64,000 nt of DNA from Mimachlamys varia. Its lineage: Eukaryota > Mollusca > Bivalvia > Pectinida > Pectinidae. A model generated the notes under the pieces. That model had not been told where the DNA came from. It saw nothing but the letters and a program-made list of their open reading frames with translations, and did not search any database. The first letter of the stretch is position 1; each line of letters begins with the position of its first letter. The position numbers were made by a program, and so were the translations under genes. This document shows positions 50,201-64,000 of this stretch, one piece after another. The stretch is taken from assembly GCA_947623455.1 (NCBI GenBank), contig OX392532.1, positions 49,665,058 through 49,729,057 on the forward strand. The letters run 5' to 3'.

Positions 50201-53184
50201 ATATTTTTGTACAATGAATAACCCCTATAATAGCCTATCAAAATCGAAAAAAAAATAAGGAGTAAAATTGGCTTAAGCATGATGAAGTGGACTTTGTGGA
50301 CTTCACATTTGTAAAAAGAGAAAAAAACATTTTGGTTAGAGATTAAAATGCTGACCCTTCCGAAACAGGTGTCTACACATGCAAAGCTAGCTTTAGGACT
50401 CGCACAACTAAATCAGCCTATCACGAAGTGTTTCATACGTTTGTAGTCCCTACTGAAAATTTGTTCCAGCTAAGTACAGTGATTCTGAATAACTTAAATA
50501 GGTAATTGTTGACCTATTCTGCATTGAATGAAATCTGTAGATATTTAACTTTCCAAAAATATATACTTTTGGTAGATTTTGATATGTGATGGCGGATTGA
50601 TATGGGGTCAAAAGTCAGAGGGTGTTCCCGTACCATTTCACTGGTTTGACATGTAAATTTTCGGATGTCCGAAGCAGACGCCTGTACGCAACAAGTGTTG
50701 AACTTCAAATATTAAAGTTATTAGCTCGAAAGGGAAAATAGCGAAAAATCTAAACAAACGACCTATGCTGGGACACACATAATTCTGTAACCAAGTATGT
50801 AATCTTTAGTTTTAGATAGAACGTAAGAAAAAAAATCCTATTGGCGGGGTAAAATTTTGGGTCAGAAATAGCGGGTTTTTTTTTTGCATTTTTCAGTATT
50901 TTTTTATGTGGTAACCATGGTTTTCACACAAGTGATATACATCCAAAATATAAATTTATGCACTTCTCATTCCATTCTATGGGTTGGAAATACAATGCTG
51001 TTTGCAAAAATATATACATTTATAAACTTTGTGTAAATTGCACACTCTGTGTGTATGATTTCGGCCGTAGGCCTGGTCTTCCAGAAATCTGTTAATGTTA
51101 CTATACTCTGCTACCCTAGTCGGACGCTCTACCACTGAGCTTAAGGGATAGTCCGTCATGTGCAGCAAGGAGGCCGTATTTAAAGGTGTTCACACTAACA
51201 CAACAACCCGGTTTTAACTCCCCGTCACCATAGGGAGGGCCACAGACACCATTTGTAACAAAATAGTGTGCTTCCACCAGGAATCGAACCCACGATCTCC
51301 AGGTTCCTAGTTTGATGCTCTACCACTGATCAGCTAAAGGGAAACACCCTCTACCTCAAAGCTAGAAGGCACTTGTAATCCTTTATTCCATTTAAATCTG
51401 CTACACTTTGTAAACGTACCTTCCAGTAGATAAAAACAATGCAAACAAAATGTTTTGTAGTTTTTCTACATTTTATTAATAATTGATGTGAATGGTATAT
51501 GCTTCCGTGATACAAATTAAAAATGAGTAAAATTTGAGTAAGTGTAAATATTTACAAATTAACATTACCAGTACTCACAAGATCAAATAAAAAAAGTGTA
51601 AATAAAAAATTGTATCTTTTAAAGCACTTACAATGTTTAATTGCTGAACACGAATTATGAATCATGATTCTCTTCTCACAAAAATCTTATAATTATACTT
51701 AAGGGCATATGGTGTCTTCTCACAAAAATCTTATATACTTAAGGGCATATGTCATATTCTGACACAAAAATCTTATATAATTAAGGGCATATGATATCTG
51801 ATCACAAAAAAATCTTATATACTTAAGGGCATACAACTGTATGCTATCTTCTCACAAATTTTTTTTATTTGGGTTTGTACTAATTTATTCCATCATCTGA
51901 AGCCCAGTTTGTTTGAATTATCTTTAATTGATAATAAAGGGAAACAACTCTAATATAATAAAACATATCCACAAAAGTTTGTACCACACAACAATCTTAA
52001 TGGCTTTAAAACCACCAGGAAAGTATCACTGAACATTTGGTGTCATACAGTAGACCATAGCAGTGCAATGTATTTGATAGGCTTCAAAGTATAACCAACA
52101 AAACTTTATTTAATTTTGACTGCAATAGGTGTGTGGATATTTGATACCATTATTAACTCCAAAATCAATTCTAGGGATGATGAACTTTAGAAGTTTCAAA
52201 ATCAACAGAAAAATGATAGTTTATAGTGTCCCCGATACACTTTTGTGATGAAAGCATAAAAATATGTTCAACATATAAAAAACAATACCTTACAAGTGCC
52301 ATACATCATAAACAACAAAATTAGCAATCAAATCTATCTCAATAATAACTACAACACGAAGTTTTGACATAAAAGCATTCCAGATATGATAGAGTTGATC
52401 TCTGTTTTCACGGCGTAAAACCTCCGGGACTAAGGGCATCACCAGGACTAGAGAAGTTGCTATGGTGACCAGCAGGACTGGGTGATCGGACGTTACGGAA
52501 TTTGTGCTGCATGCTGTTTACAAAGGCTCGGTACAGTGGCTCAGACGTGGACAAGTTGGCTGGGTTTTCAGTCGAGAAACGAGAGTTACGCGAGGGTGTG
52601 CCTCCCGGTGACCTGTAACGAAAAGTTGTGAAATATTGGTCCATTCTACTCCAGCCATCGTCACAAAAGATGCATGTGTAAATGAAACCCGAGTCTTAGA
52701 TCAGTTTTGTTTATTTTCACTGGTTATTCTTTTGATTTTCATAATTCAAAATTTCAATTCTAAGCGAAAATCAATGCCCTTTTAAAACTTTATCTCAAAA
52801 TATTTACAACACAAAACTAAAAAGTAGATCAACATGAACACGGACTTTACAAAATCTCCAGTAATGGAAGGTGTAGCTGGACAGAAAATACAGACACCAT
52901 AATCACTCACATTCCTGATACAAGACTAGAAGACTAGAAATGTCTGTGAGACATAAATGCCCCCTTCCCCCATATGAAATTAGTTCTTCATGCTTATAGC
53001 GTTTGCGAAGTTTGATGACAATCCGATCAGTAGACATTTAAATAAGCTGGTTACATTACCATGGGATGGGACATGAGGGGGCGGGACGGACATGGGTAAC
53101 ACTATATACCCCCCCCCCATTTCATGGTGGGGGCATAGCATAACAATCAATCCTTTTACTTCAATTATAATTTACAGAACACTA
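47279..53184 (+). repeat. Tandem array unit, copy 9 (5906 bp)
   Basis: A private A to C change lies at 47808. A to T at 48751 is shared only with copy 10. The poly-C tract is the shortest, 10 (53109-53118), and the preceding G is A (53108). Confidence 0.97.
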
Positions 53185-56100
53185 TCCAAAATTTCCAATT
53201 TAATACCCCTACATTTTAATTTTTTCTTATTTTTTCACTTTCTTTTTGTAAAGCAAACAAAGCTTATTTGTGTGTTTGTAAAGATGCATTTAATGTTGCT
53301 ACCTTGAGTGGTTTGTGGTTCGGAGACGCCGGAGCGGATTGGAGCTGAGAAATTCCTGCTGGAGACTGCTAAATGAACCAATTGTCGTCATGGAGGACAC
53401 GGAAAAATCTGACATGAAAAATTACAGGTGAAAATGTAAGGATATGAAAAACACAAGATATCTACACTATTATTTCAAAACCATGTTTAAATTTCATGCA
53501 ACTTGTCTACAATGCTCTGAATCTGAACCTACTAAAACATCTAGGACCTACTGTTGTCAATCGCACGGGACCTCGGAGGGCTGAAGTCCAGTGGATCAGT
53601 ACATGTACGACCAGGAACCTATCACCCCAGTGTCAGGTTCATTAAATGTACTCCTTCCCAATAGAAAATGGACTCCATTATTTAAAAATATTCCAGATAA
53701 AGTGAACATTAAAAAATATATATATTGTGATAGAAAAGGGAAATACAACTCACTTTTGTGACATTAGAAAATTCTTTTCAGTCAGACAATGAAGCTATAT
53801 ATATTTTTCTCTATCTTAACGTATTAAGACGGTATTAACATGACCATTAACAAATCTATTGTGATACTTGGCCTTATTTTTATTTCCGTTTTTGTTTTAT
53901 ATTTCCAGAGGCCTTTAAGAAAGCCCGGATAAGGATGATGCAGGCTCGTGAGAGTGCCACAAGAGATCTGTTTCAGGAGGCCACAAAAACTCGTGAATTA
54001 GCGGCATAGATCAAACATCAGAATGAAACCGTTGTGGACTATAAAAGGTTAGGACTAATGTTTCAAACTTCTCCTGCCAAATATTTAAAAAGTTAAAATA
54101 CCATTTTTTGATGTTTCTCGCAAAATTTTTAAATGAAAATAAGATTTGCTTTCTTGAGATTATCAATATTATTGTACAGAAAGACTCAGAGGAGTGCGAT
54201 TTTTTAAAAGCATTTAAACCATAAAAAGAGAGATCATACATTGAACAGATACTAAAACAAAATCTAAAATTTTCTAATTTTTTATTTCAGCTGATCGCAA
54301 CAGTGTTTCCTCTGGACCCTGACAATTCAAAGCCATTGTTTCACCAAGTCCTTAGTGACACTGTATTGAAGTGGCTTTACAAGAAATGAAACATTAAGAA
54401 GGCTTACACTTGACGGTATTGCTATTATGGAATATAAGGAGAGTTTCAAGAATGACAAAGTTTACTGAATTCATTCACAAATATGAAATTCTACATCATC
54501 AGTCTTGAATTTTTATAATATATAAATTAAAACTTGGTGGTATGATAAATGTTGGAAAAGTCTGAATGCCATATATAAATTGAAAAAAACAATCTGCAAT
54601 AATGTTGGTTTTTTTTAAGTAAGACATCAATAAATTTAAACAGGTAAATATGTAAATAATTCTTTAAAAATGTTTTTTCCGGAATTTACCTGTATGCCCA
54701 GAGTAATGATAGAGTCGGTAGCTGGTGTTGTGCACCATGAAGTTTCCTGAAATAAGTGACCTTGTCATATACCGGTAGCTACATTATAAGATCAGAAAGA
54801 ACCATTTACTGCTAGGGTCTGCAGTAATGAAAATGTCCATAAAGAAAAAGATTCCTGATCAAATTGAAATATTGAAAGTCCCGTCTATAATGTATTTTTT
54901 TCTGGGTCTGAAATTATCACAGTTTTATTTAGTACATTTGTATTATTCCTTCTGCAGGATAATAAATTTGTTAAAGTTGTGTGGGCAAATCTGTCATCTT
55001 ACCACTTACTATAGGCTAATCTCAAAAGTGTTATCTCCCTTGTTTTCCCTATCATGGCTCCATTGGGAAGTGTTTTTGAAACAAAATGGCGCCAGGTAAG
55101 TATGATGTCATAATTGGAATAATGTCATCCGATTGTCACATGGCGCCAAATCATCACAAAAACACTTCATAGATGTCCATCTTGTATCCACCATTGTGGC
55201 ATATCAAGGGGGATAACAGCAATTTTGGGAAAGGCTTATATTGTCGTCACTTAATGATTTTTATTACGATAAGAATAGAGCTATCAAACAAAGATTGTAA
55301 ATAATGTCATAATGATAAATCATTTTTTTTGTCATAAAAAAATGTTAAGGAATCCTTATCACGATGGTAAATTGGCATCATTTGGCCATGTGCCATTAAA
55401 TTCCTCCTCAGAATGTTTATTAGCGATACACCAGAAGTAAGCTATGATAGTGATTCTCGGGAGAAAACAAAGCGGAAAGTCGTATCAGTCTAGTTTAAAT
55501 ACAATATAACATGATATTGATCATGTGTCTACTCCGTCCTTGTGTTAGTAATTGTAGATATTTTGTAGATACAAACGAGCATGTTTTGTATATTTTGTAT
55601 ATATAAATTTAATATTATATACCGAATAAAAAATATCCATCAAAACACTCAGTATTTGTGGTTTTATTTGATAGAGTACCATGTTTGTTATAAAGTTTCC
55701 GCAATTTTGTTTTGGAGGAAGTTGAAACCCATATGTTGAAAATAAATTTTGAAATATGCCAAGATGAACGGAGTAGGTGTTAATAAATAGAGGCCTAGGC
55801 TCAAAGTTGGTTAACCTTCTAAAACAAAGTGTAACAGTAAAGAGAGTAGTGTGCTTCCAACGGGGATCGAACCCTCGATCTCCAGGTTCCTAGTCGGACG
55901 CTCTACCGCTGGGCTAAAGGGAAAGTCCGTCATGTGCAGCAAGGCCATATTTAAAGGTGTTCACACTAACACCACAACCTAGGTTCTAACTCCCCGTCAC
56001 CACAGACACGCAACGGAATAGGCCTAGTGTGCTTCCAACTTGGATCGAACCCTCGATCTCCAGGTTCCTAGGTGGCAGTGTATAGAAGGCTTTTGTGGCC

Positions 56101-59098
56101 GTGGTGATATTTTTGTACAATGAATAACCCCTATAATAGCCTATCAAAATCGAAAAAAAAATAAGGAGTAAAATTGGCTTAAGCATGATGAAGTGGACTT
56201 TGTGGACTTCACATTTGTAAAAAGAGAAAAAAACATTTTGGTTAGAGATTAAAATGCTGACCCTTCCGAAACAGGTGTCTACACATGCAAAGCTAGCTTT
56301 AGGACTCGCACAACTAAATCAGCCTATCACGAAGTGTTTCATACGTTTGTAGTCCCTACTGAAAATTTGTTCCAGCTAAGTACAGTGATTCTGAATAACT
56401 TAAATAGGTAATTGTTGACCTATTCTGCATTGAATGAAATCTGTAGATATTTAACTTTCCAAAAATATATACTTTTGGTAGATTTTGATATGTGATGGCG
56501 GATTGATATGGGGTCAAAAGTCAGAGGGTGTTCCCGTACCATTTCACTGGTTTGACATGTAAATTTTCGGATGTCCGAAGCAGACGCCTGTACGCAACAA
56601 GTGTTGAACTTCAAATATTAAAGTTATTAGCTCGAAAGGGAAAATAGCGAAAAATCTAAACAAACGACCTATGCTGGGACACACATAATTCTGTAACCAA
56701 GTATGTAATCTTTAGTTTTAGATAGAACGTAAGAAAAAAAATCCTATTGGCGGGGTAAAATTTTGGGTCAGAAATAGCGGTTTTTTTTTTTGCATTTTTC
56801 AGTATTTTTTTATGTGGTAACCATGGTTTTCACACAAGTGATATACATCCAAAATATAAATTTATGCACTTCTCATTCCATTCTATGGGTTGGAAATACA
56901 ATGCTGTTTGCAAAAATATATACATTTATAAACTTTGTGTAAATTGCACACTCTGTGTGTATGATTTCGGCCGTAGGCCTGGTCTTCCAGAAATCTGTTA
57001 ATGTTACTATACTCTGCTACCCTAGTCGGACGCTCTACCACTGAGCTTAAGGGATAGTCCGTCATGTGCAGCAAGGAGGCCGTATTTAAAGGTGTTCACA
57101 CTAACACAACAACCCGGTTTTAACTCCCCGTCACCATAGGGAGGGCCACAGACACCATTTGTAACAAAATAGTGTGCTTCCACCAGGAATCGAACCCACG
57201 ATCTCCAGGTTCCTAGTTTGATGCTCTACCACTGATCAGCTAAAGGGAAACACCCTCTACCTCAAAGCTAGAAGGCACTTGTAATCCTTTATTCCATTTA
57301 AATCTGCTACACTTTGTAAACGTACCTTCCAGTAGATAAAAACAATGCAAACAAAATGTTTTGTAGTTTTTCTACATTTTATTAATAATTGATGTGAATG
57401 GTATATGCTTCCGTGATACAAATTAAAAATGAGTAAAATTTGAGTAAGTGTAAATATTAGTAATTACATTACCAGTACTCACAAGATCAAATAAAAAAAG
57501 TGTAAATAAAAAATTGTATCTTTTAAAGCACTTACAATGTTTAATTGCTGAACACGAATTATGAATCATGATTCTCTTCTCACAAAAATCTTATAATTAT
57601 ACTTAAGGGCATATGGTGTCTTCTCACAAAAATCTTATATACTTAAGGGCATATGTCATATTCTGACACAAAAATCTTATATAATTAAGGGCATATGATA
57701 TCTGATCACAAAAAAATCTTATATACTTAAGGGCATACAACTGTATGCTATCTTCTCACAATTTTTTTTTATTTGGGTTTGTACTAATTTATTCCATCAT
57801 CTGAAGCCCAGTTTGTTTGAATTATCTTTAATTGATAATAAAGGGAAACAACTCTAATATAATAAAACATATCCACAAAAGTTTGTACCACACAACAATC
57901 TTAATGGCTTTAAAACCACCAGGAAAGTATCACTGAACATTTGGTGTCATACAGTAGACCATAGCAGTGCAATGTATTTGATAGGCTTCAAAGTATAACC
58001 AACAAAACTTTATTTAATTTTGACTGCAATAGGTGTGTGGATATTTGATACCATTATTAACTCCAAAATCAATTCTAGGGATGATGAACTTTAGAAGTTT
58101 CAAAATCAACAGAAAAATGATAGTTTATAGTGTCCCCGATACACTTTTGTGATGAAAGCATAAAAATATGTTCAACATATAAAAAACAATACCTTACAAG
58201 TGCCATACATCATAAACAACAAAATTAGCAATCAAATCTATCTCAATAATAACTACAACACGAAGTTTTGACATAAAAGCATTCCAGATATGATAGAGTT
58301 GATCTCTGTTTTCACGGCGTAAAACCTCCGGGACTAAGGGCATCACCAGGACTAGAGAAGTTGCTATGGTGACCAGCAGGACTGGGTGATCGGACGTTAC
58401 GGAATTTGTGCTGCATGCTGTTTACAAAGGCTCGGTACAGTGGCTCAGACGTGGACAAGTTGGCTGGGTTTTCAGTCGAGAAACGAGAGTTACGCGAGGG
58501 TGTGCCTCCCGGTGACCTGTAACGAAAAGTTGTGAAATATTGGTCCATTCTACTCCAGCCATCGTCACAAAAGATGCATGTGTAAATGAAACCCGAGTCT
58601 TAGATCAGTTTTGTTTATTTTCACTGGTTATTCTTTTGATTTTCATAATTCAAAATTTCAATTCTAAGCGAAAATCAATGCCCTTTTAAAACTTTATCTC
58701 AAAATATTTACAACACAAAACTAAAAAGTAGATCAACATGAACACGGACTTTACAAAATCTCCAGTAATGGAAGGTGTAGCTGGACAGAAAATACAGACA
58801 CCATAATCACTCACATTCCTGATACAAGACTAGAAGACTAGAAATGTCTGTGAGACATAAATGCCCCCTTCCCCCATATGAAATTAGTTCTTCATGCTTA
58901 TAGCGTTTGCGAAGTTTGATGACAATCCGATCAGTAGACATTTAAATAAGCTGGTTACATTACCATGGGATGGGACATGAGGGGGCGGGACGGACATGGG
59001 TAACACTATATGCCCCCCCCCCCCCCCCCCCCATTTCATGGTGGGGGCATAGCATAACAATCAATCCTTTTACTTCAATTATAATTTACAGAACACTA
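53185..59098 (+). repeat. Tandem array unit, copy 10 (5914 bp)
   Basis: It shares A to T with copy 9 (here 54657) and has a private T to G at 54644. A small complex rearrangement at about 57457-57467 removes two bases, and the A/T junction near 57762 differs. The poly-C tract is the longest, 20 (59013-59032). Confidence 0.97.
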
Positions 59099-62000
59099 TC
59101 CAAAATTTCCAATTTAATACCCCTACATTTTAATTTTTTCTTATTTTTTCACTTTCTTTTTGTAAAGCAAACAAAGCTTATTTGTGTGTTTGTAAAGATG
59201 CATTTAATGTTGCTACCTTGAGTGGTTTGTGGTTCGGAGACGCCGGAGCGGATTGGAGCTGAGAAATTCCTGCTGGAGACTGCTAAATGAACCAATTGTC
59301 GTCATGGAGGACACGGAAAAATCTGACATGAAAAATTACAGGTGAAAATGTAAGGATATGAAAAACACAAGATATCTACACTATTATTTCAAAACCATGT
59401 TTAAATTTCATGCAACTTGTCTACAATGCTCTGAATCTGAACCTACTAAAACATCTAGGACCTACTGTTGTCAATCGCACGGGACCTCGGAGGGCTGAAG
59501 TCCAGTGGATCAGTACATGTACGACCAGGAACCTATCACCCCAGTGTCAGGTTCATTAAATGTACTCCTTCCCAATAGAAAATGGACTCCATTATTTAAA
59601 AATATTCCAGATAAAGTGAACATTAAAAAATATATATATTGTGATAGAAAAGGGAAATACAACTCACTTTTGTGACATTAGAAAATTCTTTTCAGTCAGA
59701 CAATGAAGCTATATATATTTTTCTCTATCTTAACGTATTAAGACGGTATTAACATGACCATTAACAAATCTATTGTGATACTTGGCCTTATTTTTATTTC
59801 CGTTTTTGTTTTATATTTCCAGAGGCCTTTAAGAAAGCCCGGATAAGGATGATGCAGGCTCGTGAGAGTGCCACAAGAGATCTGTTTCAGGAGGCCACAA
59901 AAACTCGTGAATTAGCGGCATAGATCAAACATCAGAATGAAACCGTTGTGGACTATAAAAGGTTAGGACTAATGTTTCAAACTTCTCCTGCCAAATATTT
60001 AAAAAGTTAAAATACCATTTTTTGATGTTTCTCGCAAAATTTTTAAATGAAAATAAGATTTGCTTTCTTGAGATTATCAATATTATTGTACAGAAAGACT
60101 CAGAGGAGTGCGATTTTTTAAAAGCATTTAAACCATAAAAAGAGAGATCATACATTGAACAGATACTAAAACAAAATCTAAAATTTTCTAATTTTTTATT
60201 TCAGCTGATCGCAACAGTGTTTCCTCTGGACCCTGACAATTCAAAGCCATTGTTTCACCAAGTCCTTAGTGACACTGTATTGAAGTGGCTTTACAAGAAA
60301 TGAAACATTAAGAAGGCTTACACTTGACGGTATTGCTATTATGGAATATAAGGAGAGTTTCAAGAATGACAAAGTTTACTGAATTCATTCACAAATATGA
60401 AATTCTACATCATCAGTCTTGAATTTTTATAATATATAAATTAAAACTTGGTGGTATGATAAATGTTGGAAAAGTCTGAATGCCATATATAAATTGAAAA
60501 AAACAATCTGCAATAATGTTGGTTTTTTTTAAGTAAGACATCAATAAATTTAAACAGTTAAATATGTAAAAAATTCTTTAAAAATGTTTTTTCCGGAATT
60601 TACCTGTATGCCCAGAGTAATGATAGAGTCGGTAGCTGGTGTTGTGCACCATGAAGTTTCCTGAAATAAGTGACCTTGTCATATACCGGTAGCTACATTA
60701 TAAGATCAGAAAGAACCATTTACTGCTAGGGTCTGCAGTAATGAAAATGTCCATAAAGAAAAAGATTCCTGATCAAATTGAAATATTGAAAGTCCCGTCT
60801 ATAATGTATTTTTTTCTGGGTCTGAAATTATCACAGTTTTATTTAGTACATTTGTATTATTCCTTCTGCAGGATAATAAATTTGTTAAAGTTGTGTGGGC
60901 AAATCTGTCATCTTACCACTTACTATAGGCTAATCTCAAAAGTGTTATCTCCCTTGTTTTCCCTATCATGGCTCCATTGGGAAGTGTTTTTGAAACAAAA
61001 TGGCGCCAGGTAAGTATGATGTCATAATTGGAATAATGTCATCCGATTGTCACATGGCGCCAAATCATCACAAAAACACTTCATAGATGTCCATCTTGTA
61101 TCCACCATTGTGGCATATCAAGGGGGATAACAGCAATTTTGGGAAAGGCTTATATTGTCGTCACTTAATGATTTTTATTACGATAAGAATAGAGCTATCA
61201 AACAAAGATTGTAAATAATGTCATAATGATAAATCATTTTTTTTGTCATAAAAAAATGTTAAGGAATCCTTATCACGATGGTAAATTGGCATCATTTGGC
61301 CATGTGCCATTAAATTCCTCCTCAGAATGTTTATTAGCGATACACCAGAAGTAAGCTATGATAGTGATTCTCGGGAGAAAACAAAGCGGAAAGTCGTATC
61401 AGTCTAGTTTAAATACAATATAACATGATATTGATCATGTGTCTACTCCGTCCTTGTGTTAGTAATTGTAGATATTTTGTAGATACAAACGAGCATGTTT
61501 TGTATATTTTGTATATATAAATTTAATATTATATACCGAATAAAAAATATCCATCAAAACACTCAGTATTTGTGGTTTTATTTGATAGAGTACCATGTTT
61601 GTTATAAAGTTTCCGCAATTTTGTTTTGGAGGAAGTTGAAACCCATATGTTGAAAATAAATTTTGAAATATGCCAAGATGAACGGAGTAGGTGTTAATAA
61701 ATAGAGGCCTAGGCTCAAAGTTGGTTAACCTTCTAAAACAAAGTGTAACAGTAAAGAGAGTAGTGTGCTTCCAACGGGGATCGAACCCTCGATCTCCAGG
61801 TTCCTAGTCGGACGCTCTACCGCTGGGCTAAAGGGAAAGTCCGTCATGTGCAGCAAGGCCATATTTAAAGGTGTTCACACTAACACCACAACCTAGGTTC
61901 TAACTCCCCGTCACCACAGACACGCAACGGAATAGGCCTAGTGTGCTTCCAACTTGGATCGAACCCTCGATCTCCAGGTTCCTAGGTGGCAGTGTATAGA

Positions 62001-64000
62001 AGGCTTTTGTGGCCGTGGTGATATTTTTGTACAATGAATAACCCCTATAATAGCCTATCAAAATCGAAAAAAAAATAAGGAGTAAAATTGGCTTAAGCAT
62101 GATGAAGTGGACTTTGTGGACTTCACATTTGTAAAAAGAGAAAAAAACATTTTGGTTAGAGATTAAAATGCTGACCCTTCCGAAACAGGTGTCTACACAT
62201 GCAAAGCTAGCTTTAGGACTCGCACAACTAAATCAGCCTATCACGAAGTGTTTCATACGTTTGTAGTCCCTACTGAAAATTTGTTCCAGCTAAGTACAGT
62301 GATTCTGAATAACTTAAATAGGTAATTGTTGACCTATTCTGCATTGAATGAAATCTGTAGATATTTAACTTTCCAAAAATATATACTTTTGGTAGATTTT
62401 GATATGTGATGGCGGATTGATATGGGGTCAAAAGTCAGAGGGTGTTCCCGTACCATTTCACTGGTTTGACATGTAAATTTTCGGATGTCCGAAGCAGACG
62501 CCTGTACGCAACAAGTGTTGAACTTCAAATATTAAAGTTATTAGCTCGAAAGGGAAAATAGCGAAAAATCTAAACAAACGACCTATGCTGGGACACACAT
62601 AATTCTGTAACCAAGTATGTAATCTTTAGTTTTAGATAGAACGTAAGAAAAAAAATCCTATTGGCGGGGTAAAATTTTGGGTCAGAAATAGCGGGGTTTT
62701 TTTTTGCATTTTTCAGTATTTTTTTATGTGGTAACCATGGTTTTCACACAAGTGATATACATCCAAAATATAAATTTATGCACTTCTCATTCCATTCTAT
62801 GGGTTGGAAATACAATGCTGTTTGCAAAAATATATACATTTATAAACTTTGTGTAAATTGCACACTCTGTGTGTATGATTTCGGCCGTAGGCCTGGTCTT
62901 CCAGAAATCTGTTAATGTTACTATACTCTGCTACCCTAGTCGGACGCTCTACCACTGAGCTTAAGGGATAGTCCGTCATGTGCAGCAAGGAGGCCGTATT
63001 TAAAGGTGTTCACACTAACACAACAACCCGGTTTTAACTCCCCGTCACCATAGGGAGGGCCACAGACACCATTTGTAACAAAATAGTGTGCTTCCACCAG
63101 GAATCGAACCCACGATCTCCAGGTTCCTAGTTTGATGCTCTACCACTGATCAGCTAAAGGGAAACACCCTCTACCTCAAAGCTAGAAGGCACTTGTAATC
63201 CTTTATTCCATTTAAATCTGCTACACTTTGTAAACGTACCTTCCAGTAGATAAAAACAATGCAAACAAAATGTTTTGTAGTTTTTCTACATTTTATTAAT
63301 AATTGATGTGAATGGTATATGCTTCCGTGATACAAATTAAAAATGAGTAAAATTTGAGTAAGTGTAAATATTTACAAATTAACATTACCAGTACTCACAA
63401 GATCAAATAAAAAAAGTGTAAATAAAAAATTGTATCTTTTAAAGCACTTACAATGTTTAATTGCTGAACACGAATTATGAATCATGATTCTCTTCTCACA
63501 AAAATCTTATAATTATACTTAAGGGCATATGGTGTCTTCTCACAAAAATCTTATATACTTAAGGGCATATGTCATATTCTGACACAAAAATCTTATATAA
63601 TTAAGGGCATATGATATCTGATCACAAAAAAATCTTATATACTTAAGGGCATACAACTGTATGCTATCTTCTCACAAATTTTTTTTATTTGGGTTTGTAC
63701 TAATTTATTCCATCATCTGAAGCCCAGTTTGTTTGAATTATCTTTAATTGATAATAAAGGGAAACAACTCTAATATAATAAAACATATCCACAAAAGTTT
63801 GTACCACACAACAATCTTAATGGCTTTAAAACCACCAGGAAAGTATCACTGAACATTTGGTGTCATACAGTAGACCATAGCAGTGCAATGTATTTGATAG
63901 GCTTCAAAGTATAACCAACAAAACTTTATTTAATTTTGACTGCAATAGGTGTGTGGATATTTGATACCATTATTAACTCCAAAATCAATTCTAGGGATGA
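59099..64000 (+). repeat. Tandem array unit, copy 11 (partial, 4902 bp)
   Basis: This copy is cut by the window end at unit position 4902, before the minus-strand coding segment and the poly-C tract. It lacks the copy 9/10 shared variants. Confidence 0.97.

Noticed and set aside
1..64000. rDNA, 5S, histone or snRNA gene cluster as the basis of the array
   Set aside because: No 5S, 18S/28S, snRNA or histone-like sequence was recognised in either strand of the unit.

Overview
The whole window is one head-to-tail tandem array. A unit of about 5.91 kb is repeated ten times in full, followed by an eleventh copy cut off at the window end after 4902 bases. The phase of the unit is arbitrary; I start it at base 1. 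Copies begin at 1, 5911, 11823, 17733, 23642, 29551, 35460, 41370, 47279, 53185 and 59099. Full copies are 5910, 5912, 5910, 5909, 5909, 5909, 5910, 5909, 5906 and 5914 bases long. By eye the copies are almost identical, with a handful of substitutions and homopolymer-length changes each, so the array is young or strongly homogenised. It runs off both ends of the window.

The sequence is eukaryotic, almost certainly animal. It is AT-rich, has no bacterial-style gene packing, carries tRNA-derived (Pol III A box/B box) repeats and short exon-like segments bounded by GT and AG signals. The tRNA-like repeats and a foldback element with TTATCTCCCTTG arms look to me like mollusc, perhaps bivalve, repeats; that is an impression, not a proof. 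It is not an rDNA, 5S, histone or snRNA array.

Layout of one unit (copy 1 coordinates): (a) 110-1205, plus strand, exon-like segments of a decayed protein gene fragment; (b) 1846-2033, a 188-bp foldback element with three nested inverted arms; (c) 2667-4069, minus strand, three tandem tRNA-like units spaced about 180-190 bp, the middle one split in its anticodon loop by a 949-bp insertion with 14-bp terminal inverted repeats and a CCTAG target duplication; (d) 4393-4580, a minisatellite of about 45 bp; (e) about 4810-5416, minus strand, a Ser/Pro-rich coding segment that looks like a terminal exon with a 3' UTR and AATAAA signal; (f) 5785-5863, a G-quadruplex motif followed by a length-variable poly-C tract in a hairpin. 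The rest is AT-rich sequence in which I recognise nothing.

To place a feature in another copy, add to the copy 1 coordinate: 5910 (5911 past unit position about 3330 and 5912 past about 3600), 11822, 17732, 23641 (23640 past about 4310), 29550, 35459, 41369, 47278, 53184 (53182 past about 4290), 59098. Features past unit position 4902 are absent from copy 11.

No complete functional gene is demonstrable. The two gene fragments converge within a unit, and their 5' sides face each other across the unit junction. The unit is best seen as a macrosatellite-like amplification of a genomic segment that had already collected gene fragments and transposable elements.
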